Source: Streptomyces odontomachi
GTDB taxonomy: Bacteria > Actinomycetota > Actinomycetes > Streptomycetales > Streptomycetaceae
DNA length: 64,000 bases
Direction of reading: 5' to 3'
NCBI RefSeq assembly: GCF_024435355.1
Contig: NZ_JAMJWG010000007.1
Coordinates: forward strand, 186,001-250,000
Positions 58,183 to 64,000 of this stretch are shown in pieces (the stretch's first letter is position 1; each line of letters starts with the position of its first letter). The notes below the pieces were generated by a model that was not told where the DNA came from, ran no database searches, and saw only the letters and a program-made list of their open reading frames with translations. Position numbers and translations under genes: made by a program.

Positions 58183-58467
58183 GTGCCCGCTGCCGCACTC
58201 ACCTCGAAGCCCGTGCTCTTCGACCTGCCGTACACCCCGATGAAGAAGAAGCCGCTGCCCGCCGGACGCCCCCGGCAGTGGTACATCTCGCACAATCGAC
58301 GCCTCAAGGCGATGCGTCTGGCCATCGCCCTGCTCGACTCGGGCGTCTACCTGCCGAGCCAAGCTCCCGATCACCGCATCAGGACCACCGCCGCCCGCGT
58401 CGGCATCCACCCGCCGTCGGACACGACCTGCCACATGGTCCGCGCTCTGCTGCGGTACAGCCGCTAA
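58183..58467 (+). CDS. Small conserved protein under a DNA-damage-type promoter
   Basis: A 94-residue basic protein (MPAAALTSKPVLFDLPYTPMKKKPLPAGRPRQWYISHNRRLKAMRLAIALLDSG...). It has no signal peptide or membrane segment. 'GRPRQWYISHNRRLKAMRLAIALLDSGVY' looks helical and positively charged, so nucleic acid contact is possible but not shown. I chose GTG 58183, with AGGAGG 6 nt before it; the ATG at 58177 directly abuts AGGAGG. The PafBC-type promoter suggests induction by DNA damage. Function unknown. Confidence 0.75.
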   Translation: MPAAALTSKPVLFDLPYTPMKKKPLPAGRPRQWYISHNRRLKAMRLAIALLDSGVYLPSQAPDHRIRTTAARVGIHPPSDTTCHMVRALLRYSR

Positions 58468-58486
58468 GTTCGCGCGGCGCCCCTGA

Positions 58487-58544
58487 AAGGGGCGCGGGAT
58501 CGGTCGCGGTGCCCCCAGGGGCGCCCCGACCTCCCGCGCCCCTT
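58487..58544 (+). terminator. Terminator formed by a degenerate intergenic repeat
   Basis: Perfect 13-bp arms AAGGGGCGCGGGA (58487-58499) and complement (58532-58544), with a second G/C hairpin inside (CCCCCAGGGGCGCCCC). It starts 20 bp after the stop of the 94-residue protein gene. Confidence 0.65.
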
Positions 58545-58839
58545 GACGCCGTACGAGGCGTCCGCCGAGCACCACTCATCCGCGGCCCTGCCGCACATCG
58601 CCGGCCAAGACGCGGAATTCACCGAGGCGTTGCCGATCTGACGCCCGTCGGCCACCACCAAGAGGCGCCTGCTCGGGTACACCTGTGTGACACCGTCCCA
58701 CCCGGTCCGTCACCGCCCCAAGCCCGCTGCGAAACGCGACTCCAGCACGCCCGACAACCCCTGACAACCCCTGACAACCGCTGCACCCGAACAGCTCCAG
58801 CCCCCAAGAGCCCCACCACACGCAAGAGTCACCATCAGA

Positions 58840-58891
58840 AACGGCCTCCCGGGGAGCGCTCGCCCACCGTCGCGCTCCCCGGGAGGCCGTT
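58840..58891. terminator. 20-bp perfect stem-loop
   Basis: Arms 58840-58859 and 58872-58891 (AACGGCCTCCCGGGGAGCGC and its complement) with a 12-nt loop, 60 bp before the next gene start. It may be a terminator insulating that gene, or part of its leader. Confidence 0.65.
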
Positions 58892-58950
58892 CGCCGCGGT
58901 CGCCGCACGCGGGCGGTGCCGCCGTTCCCACCGCATCCAGGGAGACCCGA

Positions 58951-60078
58951 ATGACCCGATCGGCCCGTACGTCCGACCCCGCCCGTACGACCGACCCGAT
59001 CGCGATCGCCGTGCCGGCGGGTCGCCCGCGTCGTGCGCGGCGCGCTGCCGGCGTCCTCGCGGCGGGTGCGCTGGTGCTCGGCAGCGTCCTCGCGGGCGGC
59101 GGTGCCGCGGTCGCCGCACCGGTCCGTGCCTCGGGCGCCGCGGGCTGCGCCGCCGCCACCGGGGCGCGGTCGTGCGCACAGGCCGGCGACCTCATCGACG
59201 TCACCCTCGGCGAACTGCACCCCACCCAGGCCACCCTGGGCTTCGACCAGATCTACTACAAGCTCGACCGCTACGGCAGCGCCAAGGACGAGCAGAACGG
59301 CGACGTGAACAAGCGCTTCGACGACTACTGCGAGACCAACGGCCAGGACCAGGCCGACGAGGTGCCCGCCGACGCCACCCTGTCCGACCCCGCCAGCTTC
59401 ACCTGCAAGGTCGACGTCGGCGACGAGACCGACGACACGCTCGCCCAGATGAAGACGGTCGTCATCGGCCCCGGCGGGGCGCTGTACCTCACCGACGGAC
59501 ACCACTCGCTGACGTCGTTCCTCGAGACCCCCGACGGCGGCCCGAACCTGCGCATCCGGCTGAAGGTCGAGGCGAACTGGAGCGGACTGTCCCAGGCCGA
59601 CTTCTGGCAGTCCATGACGGACCACGACTGGGTCTGGCTGCGCGACGCGCACGACGACCCGATCACCCCCGACCAGCTCCCGCAGCACCTCGGCCTGTCC
59701 GGCTTCCAGGACGACCCCTACCGCAGCCTCGTCTACTTCACCCGCGACATCGGCTACACCGCGCCGGACGGCGCCGCCGAGTTCCTGGAGTTCATGTGGG
59801 GCAGCTGGCTGCGTGACCGCGTGGACCTGGCTGCCTACGACCTCACCCACCTCGACTCCTACCTGGCCGCGGTGCGCGACGCCGCCGAGCAGATGACCGA
59901 CGTCGACCAGGACACCGTCATCGCCGACGGCCGCACCGCCGACGACCTCGGCGTGCTCGGCAAGTGGAACGACGGCGAGGACGCCGACGACGGCGAGTTC
60001 GGCAAGCTGAGCCGCCCGCTCTCCGACGACGAGCCCGGCAAGCTGGCGTACGCACTGGACTTCCGCAGCCGGTCCTGA
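58951..60078 (+). CDS. Secreted ParB/sulfiredoxin-fold protein
   Basis: 375 residues. Basic N-terminus, then a hydrophobic segment and AxA-type cleavage region (VLAAGALVLGSVLAGGGAAVAAPV, ending ~56). The mature part contains LIDVTLGELHPTQATLGFDQIYYKLDRYG and ALYLTDGHHSLTSFLE, the pattern of the ParB/Srx-like nuclease-fold family (DGHHR-type motif). The secreted location argues against a role in chromosome partition; an extracellular nuclease or nucleotide-hydrolysing role is possible but unproven. The rest is acidic. GGGAGA precedes the ATG. Confidence 0.8.
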   Translation: MTRSARTSDPARTTDPIAIAVPAGRPRRARRAAGVLAAGALVLGSVLAGGGAAVAAPVRASGAAGCAAATGARSCAQAGDLIDVTLGELHPTQATLGFDQIYYKLDRYGSAKDEQNGDVNKRFDDYCETNGQDQADEVPADATLSDPASFTCKVDVGDETDDTLAQMKTVVIGPGGALYLTDGHHSLTSFLETPDGGPNLRIRLKVEANWSGLSQADFWQSMTDHDWVWLRDAHDDPITPDQLPQHLGLSGFQDDPYRSLVYFTRDIGYTAPDGAAEFLEFMWGSWLRDRVDLAAYDLTHLDSYLAAVRDAAEQMTDVDQDTVIADGRTADDLGVLGKWNDGEDADDGEFGKLSRPLSDDEPGKLAYALDFRSRS

Positions 60079-60156
60079 GCGCCGGGCCGCGTGCCCGGCG
60101 GTGCCGGCGGGCCGTGACGGTGTTGAATGTCGATGTGCAGGTTGCCGCTGCACGCC

Positions 60157-60201
60157 GGCAGTGACCGCAGTGACGGCAGTGACGGCAGTGGCCGCAGCGA
60201 A
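60157..60201. repeat. 9-bp tandem repeat, about five units
   Basis: Units of the form sGCAGTGAC follow one another (GGCAGTGAC, CGCAGTGAC, GGCAGTGAC, GGCAGTGGC, CGCAGCGAA). They lie between CGATGTGCA (60131) and its complement TGCACATCG (60232), so the array sits inside a loop. It is intergenic, before the methyltransferase gene. Confidence 0.6.
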
Positions 60202-60317
60202 GGCACAGGACGTCGGCACGCACGCCGGCGTTGCACATCGGCAGACACGACCAGCCGGCCACCGGGCCGGCGACGCACGGCTTGGGGGCGCTTCGCCATG
60301 ATCACCGGGACGATGTC

Positions 60318-61178
60318 ATGAGCGGGGCACCGGACCAGGACGACGGCCGGGACCGGCCGGAGGTCGAACTCAGCGGGGTGCAGGAGACCCTGCTGTGGAA
60401 CCTCTACCAGCGGGCGTGCGAGGCCCGTGAGCCGGGGACGGTGCTGGAGGACCCCAGGGCCGTCGAGCTCGTCGACCGTCTCGACTATCCCTTCGAGAAG
60501 AAGTTCGGCCCGTCCGTGCCCTTCCTCGCCCAGGGGCAGGCACTACGGGTGCGCAGCTTCGACGCGGCGGTGCGGGCCTTCCTCGCCGAGCACCCGGACG
60601 GCACCGTGGTCGCCCTCGCCGAGGGCTTGGAGACCCAGTTCTGGCGGGTGGACAACGGCCGGGTGCACTGGGTGTGCGTCGAGCTGCCGGAGACCGCCGA
60701 ACTACGCGGCAGGCTGCTCCCGGACGGCGCCCGGCAGTCCACCCTCGTGCAGTCCGCGCTCGACCTGTCCTGGGCGGACGCCGTCGATCCCGCACGGGGT
60801 GTGCTGATCACCGCGCAGGGCCTGCTCATGTACTTCCAGCCCGCCGAGGTACGCGAGCTGATCGCCGGGTGTGCCGAGCGGTTCCCCGGCGCGGCACTGG
60901 TCTTCGACGCGGTGCCCAAGTGGTTCAGCGCCCGCACCCTGCGCGGCGAGATGCGCACCGCGCAGGGCTACTCCGCGCCGCCCATGCCCTGGGGCCTGGA
61001 CGCGGGGGAGCTGCGCACCGTCCGCTCGTACCACCCGCGGATCACCGACGTGCGGGAACTGCGCGTGCCGCGCGGCCGGGGCTTCTACCACGGCGCGCTG
61101 TCCCCCCTTCTGCAACGGCTCCCGGGCCTGCGCAACATGCGCCCCACGATGACGGCCGTCGCACGCTTCGGATCCTGA
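60318..61178 (+). CDS. Class I SAM-dependent methyltransferase, LCM family
   Basis: 286 residues. Family features: QETLLWNLYQRACEAREP at the start, RVRSFDAAVRAFLAEHPDGTVVALAEGLETQFWRVDNG (SAM-binding strand and acidic loop), then VCVELPE and GVLITAQGLLMYFQPAEVRELI. This is the leucine-carboxyl-methyltransferase/PpmS/TcmP-like group common in actinomycetes, often acting on small molecules. Substrate unknown. The start ATG 60318 (MSGAPDQDDG) has only a weak SD; the frame is open further upstream. Confidence 0.83.
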   Translation: MSGAPDQDDGRDRPEVELSGVQETLLWNLYQRACEAREPGTVLEDPRAVELVDRLDYPFEKKFGPSVPFLAQGQALRVRSFDAAVRAFLAEHPDGTVVALAEGLETQFWRVDNGRVHWVCVELPETAELRGRLLPDGARQSTLVQSALDLSWADAVDPARGVLITAQGLLMYFQPAEVRELIAGCAERFPGAALVFDAVPKWFSARTLRGEMRTAQGYSAPPMPWGLDAGELRTVRSYHPRITDVRELRVPRGRGFYHGALSPLLQRLPGLRNMRPTMTAVARFGS

Positions 61179-61419
61179 CGGGCTCTTCTTTTCCGCACCC
61201 TCCGCACCCTCCGCCCCCCTCGGCGCGCGGGCGCGTCCGCGCGCTCCCGTATCCGCCGGCACACGCCGGGCGGCCCGTGTGTCCTAGGCGCCCGCTGAAC
61301 CGTCCGGGATACTTTCCGGATGGCTGCGACGCAGCCCTCAAAACCAGCCCTGAGAATCCCATCCGCCTGAGCAACCCGAGCCAACAGATCAGAGCACTGT
61401 CCCCCGGTCGAGGTGCGCC

Positions 61420-61920
61420 ATGCCGCCGTACTCGTTCCTGTTCGTACTGCAACGGCTGATGAGGAGCGCCTGGGGTGGCAGCCGTCATCTGACGGCCGCG
61501 GTGTGGGCCGGCGCGGGCACGGTGGTGTGTCTTCTGGTGGGGGCCGCGCTGATCGTGCCCGCCGAGCGGGGCGCGCCGAAGGCGACCATCACCACCTACC
61601 CGCGCGCCGTGTGGTGGTCGATCGAGACGGCCACCACCGTCGGATACGGCGACTTCTTCCCCGTCACCGCATGGGGACGCGTCATCGCGTCCGTGCTGAT
61701 GCTGGTCGGCATCGCCGCGTTCAGCATCGTCACCGCGGCCATCGCCACCTGGTTCGCCGGCGCCGCCGCGCGGGACATGCGCCGACTGGCCGTGGAGGCC
61801 GGCCGGATGGAGCACCGGGCGAAGACGGACGCGGCCGGCGACCTGCACGCCCTGCACGACCGGTTCGACCGCGTGGAACGACTCCTCAGCGAGTCCCGGG
61901 GGTCGTCCGGGGGACCGTAG
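61420..61920 (+). CDS. Two-helix potassium channel
   Basis: 166 residues. Two membrane segments (~27-46 and ~83-108) flank a pore helix and the selectivity filter TTVGYGDF (72-79). The C-terminal ~55 residues are a predicted coiled coil (DMRRLAVEAGRMEHRAKTDAAGDLHALHDRFDRVERLLSE), which would support tetramer formation. It lacks an RCK domain. It should conduct K+ across the plasma membrane. GAGGTG lies about 5 nt before the ATG. Confidence 0.9.
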   Translation: MPPYSFLFVLQRLMRSAWGGSRHLTAAVWAGAGTVVCLLVGAALIVPAERGAPKATITTYPRAVWWSIETATTVGYGDFFPVTAWGRVIASVLMLVGIAAFSIVTAAIATWFAGAAARDMRRLAVEAGRMEHRAKTDAAGDLHALHDRFDRVERLLSESRGSSGGP

Positions 61921-62092
61921 GACCGTAGCGGCATCCACCGCCCCACGGGCCGGCAACATCCCCATCCCCATCGGCACCCGCCACCCGGCACCGGCATCCG
62001 GCACGCACCACCGAGTAGGCTCAAGGTTCCCCTCTCCCTTCCCTCTCGCCGAAGCGGCCCTGTCCAGGGCCCCGACCACCACTGGGAGTCCC

Positions 62093-63127
62093 TTGCTGGA
62101 AATGCTCGGGATACCACCGGAGCAGGAGCGGCTCTACGTTGCGCTGATCGCCCGCCCCGGTGCCTCGCTCGCGGAACTCGCCGATTTCGCGGACGTTGCC
62201 CTGGCCACCGCCGCGGCACAGCTCGACGAACTGGTGGCGCACGGCCTCGCGCTGGCCGACGGCGTCCAGCCGGGCGGGGCCCTTGAGGACGGCGACACCA
62301 CCCGGACGTTCCGCGCGAGTTCGCCGTCCGTGGCGCTGCTGCCGCTGCTGGTGCGCCGGCGCGCCATGCTCGACCGGACCGAGGCTGCCGTCATGGCCCT
62401 CGTCGACCACTACCGCAGCCTCTCCTCGCCCGCGGCGGGGAGCGTCGTGGAAGTGGTCCACGGCGTCGTCGGCACCCGGCACCGCTTCACCCAGCTGCTG
62501 GGCGGAGCACGCCGCGAGGTCCTGCTGTTCGCCTCCGAGGCGGTGGTCGCCGTCGACCGGGAGTCCGCCGATCCGATGGTCGAGGACGTGCTGCGGCGCG
62601 GCGCCGAGCTACGCACGGTGATCTCCCGTCAGCATCTGCAAGGGCAGGGCATGATGGCGGCCGCGCTGGAGTCCGTGCAGGCCGGCGTGCAGGTGCGGGT
62701 CGCCGAGGAGATCCCGCTGCGCATGCTCGTGTGCGACCGGTCCAACGCCCTGCTCCCGCTCTCGCTCGCGGGCGACGGCGAGGCGGACTCCCTGGTCATC
62801 CACGGCACCGCACTCGTCCAGGCGCTCGCCCTGCTGTTCGAGCAGTACTGGCGGCGAGCCCACCCCGTGTTCCTGGACGACGGGACGTTCGCCGGCCAGC
62901 CGGTCCCCTCAGGTCCGACCGCAGAGGACCGGCTGATCCTCTCGCTGCTCTCCCTCGGACTGTCGGACCGCAAGATCGCGGCCCAGCTCACCCTGTCGCT
63001 GCGGACCGTGGAGCGCCGCATCCGGGCCCTGATGGACCGGGCCGACGCCCAGTCCAGATTCCAACTGGGCTGCCATGCGGCGCGGCACGGCTGGCTGCCC
63101 GAGACCGACGGCATGGCGGCAGGGTGA
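62093..63127 (+). CDS. TrmB/LuxR-like transcriptional regulator
   Basis: 344 residues. The N-terminus is a winged helix of the TrmB type (LGIPPEQERLYVALIARPGASLAELADFADVALATAAAQLDELVAHGL). The middle (~110-260) resembles the phospholipase-D-like/sugar-sensing part of such regulators (SVVEVVHGVVGTRHRFTQLLGGARREVLLFAS). The C-terminus is a LuxR helix-turn-helix (LSLGLSDRKIAAQLTLSLRTVERRIRALMDRA). This layout is common in Streptomyces, often near secreted protease genes, as here. TTG 62093 (GGGAG 4 nt upstream) was chosen; ATG 62102 is possible. Ligand unknown. Confidence 0.85.
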   Translation: MLEMLGIPPEQERLYVALIARPGASLAELADFADVALATAAAQLDELVAHGLALADGVQPGGALEDGDTTRTFRASSPSVALLPLLVRRRAMLDRTEAAVMALVDHYRSLSSPAAGSVVEVVHGVVGTRHRFTQLLGGARREVLLFASEAVVAVDRESADPMVEDVLRRGAELRTVISRQHLQGQGMMAAALESVQAGVQVRVAEEIPLRMLVCDRSNALLPLSLAGDGEADSLVIHGTALVQALALLFEQYWRRAHPVFLDDGTFAGQPVPSGPTAEDRLILSLLSLGLSDRKIAAQLTLSLRTVERRIRALMDRADAQSRFQLGCHAARHGWLPETDGMAAG

Positions 63128-63222
63128 CGGCACCCGTCCGGTGACGGCCCTCGCTTCGGTGACGGGTTTCCGTCAAGACGGGAGGCCGCCGCGTCCGGAC
63201 GCGCCGGACCGGATGAACGATC

Positions 63223-63276
63223 GCCAAGAATGCCCACAGCCGCCGTTCGCACGAATTTCCGGAGGGCATTCTTGGC
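63223..63276. promoter_or_regulatory. 13-bp perfect inverted repeat over the protease start site
   Basis: GCCAAGAATGCCC (63223-63235) and its exact complement (63264-63276). The right arm includes part of the GGAGGG ribosome site and the TTG start codon. In RNA it would hide the start; in DNA it could be a regulator operator, for instance for the LuxR-like regulator encoded just upstream. Confidence 0.6.
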
Positions 63277-64000
63277 ATCACGATTCGCACGTCGAAGGGG
63301 GCTGCGGGCCCTCGGCGCGGCCCTGCTGGCCCTGGCGGTGACCCCGCAGGTCGCCGACGCCGCCGGGCAGTCCACCGGTCACCCGGCCACCGTGCGCCCC
63401 GCGTCCGCCACCACGGGCACCCAGGCCGTCACCCTGATCACGGGCGACAGGGTCACGGTCAGGACGCTCGCGGACGGGCGCAGCACCGCCACCGTCAAGC
63501 GACCCGCGCACCTCACCGGCAGCGTGCAGACGCAGGAGATCGGCAAGGACCTGTACGTCTACCCCTCCGAGGCACTGCCCTATCTCGCCGCAGGCGTGCT
63601 CGACCAGCGGCTGTTCGACGTCACCCGGCTGATAGCCGACGGCGACGACGACGCCCACGCGGCCGGGCTGCCGCTGATCGTCCAGTACGGCGGCGACGGT
63701 GCCGTGCCGAAGTCGGCCGACCACCCGGCCGGTCTCGCCACCCGCCGGAGCCTCAGCTCGATCCACGGCGAGGCCGCCACCGCCACCCGCGCCAAGGCGG
63801 CCCGGCTGTGGCGGGACCTCACCCCGGCCGGCTCGCTCGACCGTGCCGAGGCCCGTTCCGCGGCGTTGCACGCGCAGCAGCCGCAATCCCGGAAGCAGGC
63901 CGCTTCCGCCACGCCCGTCTTCGGCGGCGGTGTCGCCCACATCTGGCTGGACGGCAAGGTCAAGGCCACCCTCGCGGACAGCACCGCGCAGATCGGCGCC
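63272..64000 (+). CDS. Secreted subtilisin-like (S8) peptidase, 5' part only
   Basis: 243 codons are in the window; the frame stays open to the last base. Start TTG 63272 with GGAGGG 5 nt before it. Signal peptide: MASRFARRRGLRALGAALLALAV..ADAA. The pro-domain carries TQAVTLITGDRVTVRTLADG, typical of large Streptomyces S8 peptidases, and GKDLYVYPSEALPYLAAGVLDQRLFDVTRLI. The last residues, VAHIWLDGKVKATLADSTAQIGA, are the junction that leads in such proteins into the catalytic domain with its D-H-S triad. The catalytic part itself is beyond the window. Confidence 0.8.
   Translation, partial: MASRFARRRGLRALGAALLALAVTPQVADAAGQSTGHPATVRPASATTGTQAVTLITGDRVTVRTLADGRSTATVKRPAHLTGSVQTQEIGKDLYVYPSEALPYLAAGVLDQRLFDVTRLIADGDDDAHAAGLPLIVQYGGDGAVPKSADHPAGLATRRSLSSIHGEAATATRAKAARLWRDLTPAGSLDRAEARSAALHAQQPQSRKQAASATPVFGGGVAHIWLDGKVKATLADSTAQIGA

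Larger units (their letters stand above)
58468..58950. other. 483-bp intergenic region with two terminators and short direct repeats
   Basis: From left to right: a degenerate copy of the intergenic repeat acting as terminator (58487-58544), three 10-bp repeats of the form cYGACAACCC (58751-58780) and a 20-bp perfect stem (58840-58891). No gene supported. Confidence 0.55.

Noticed and set aside
57596..58243. Plus-strand frame in the region before the PafBC-type promoter
   Set aside because: No SD or recognisable domain; it runs past the well-supported start at 58183 in a different frame.
58278..59816. 512-codon plus-strand frame over the ParB/Srx gene
   Set aside because: It crosses two strong terminators, is in a shadow frame of two supported genes and its product is low-complexity Arg/Pro/Ala.
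1..64000. tRNA, rRNA or prophage genes
   Set aside because: No cloverleaf-like CCA-ending sequence, rRNA sequence, integrase or phage structural gene was recognised by eye; a tRNAscan or covariance search would settle this.

Overview
The window is a stretch of Streptomyces chromosome. The evidence is very high G+C with strong third-position G/C bias, GTG and TTG starts, probable leaderless promoters, rare TTA codons in developmental genes, an F420 reductase, a SapB-type morphogen cluster, a large AfsR-like SARP regulator, a GlnE/GlnA2 pair and the classic malR-malEFG-aglA locus. I see no prophage, CRISPR array, rRNA or tRNA. Mobile or repetitive DNA is limited to one MITE-like element and several families of short intergenic repeats.

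Layout. 0-2.9 kb: end of a SulP-type transporter, a MITE at its stop codon, methionine aminopeptidase, a small SPOR-like protein, an F420:NADPH reductase and a small membrane protein. 2.9-12.9 kb: a GntR(YtrA)-ABC transporter operon, divergent across a perfect 50-bp palindrome from a class III lanthipeptide (SapB/AmfS-type) cluster ramC-ramS-ramA-ramB, with convergent ramR. Three genes here (the ABC ATPase, ramC and ramR) carry a TTA leucine codon, which suggests bldA control. 13.5-21 kb: an M50 protease, a small conserved protein, a 1225-residue SARP/NB-ARC/TPR regulator and a DrrAB-like exporter operon with SARP-like direct repeats upstream. 21-29.4 kb: panB, an EmrB/QacA-type MFS pump, a membrane EEP-family phosphatase/nuclease, a secreted S53 peptidase with a His-rich tail, and a DUF3105/DUF305 pair. 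29.8-36.2 kb: glnA2, a Uma2-type nuclease-fold protein, glnE and a PAP2 phosphatase.

36.3-48.3 kb is the maltodextrin region: malR, then divergent malE-malF-malG-aglA, a small kinase, a secreted FG-GAP propeller protein, a secreted alpha-amylase and a TetR regulator. Similar TTGC/GCAA operator-like sites lie between malR and malE and on both sides of the amylase promoter, so one regulator (MalR) probably controls secreted starch hydrolysis, uptake and intracellular hydrolysis. The malR-malE intergenic region is bracketed by an unusual 85-bp inverted repeat that touches both genes.

48.4-64 kb: three ~100-bp tandem repeats, a large protein with a degenerate ECF-sigma-like N-terminus joined through one membrane segment to an extracytoplasmic domain, a Tat-exported GH89 alpha-N-acetylglucosaminidase, a two-component system, an orphan winged-helix regulator, a 94-residue protein behind a PafBC (DNA damage) promoter motif, a secreted ParB/Srx-fold protein, an LCM-type methyltransferase, a potassium channel, a TrmB/LuxR-like regulator and the start of a secreted subtilisin-like protease. 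No genome comparison was possible, so names rest on motif recognition, length and gene order.
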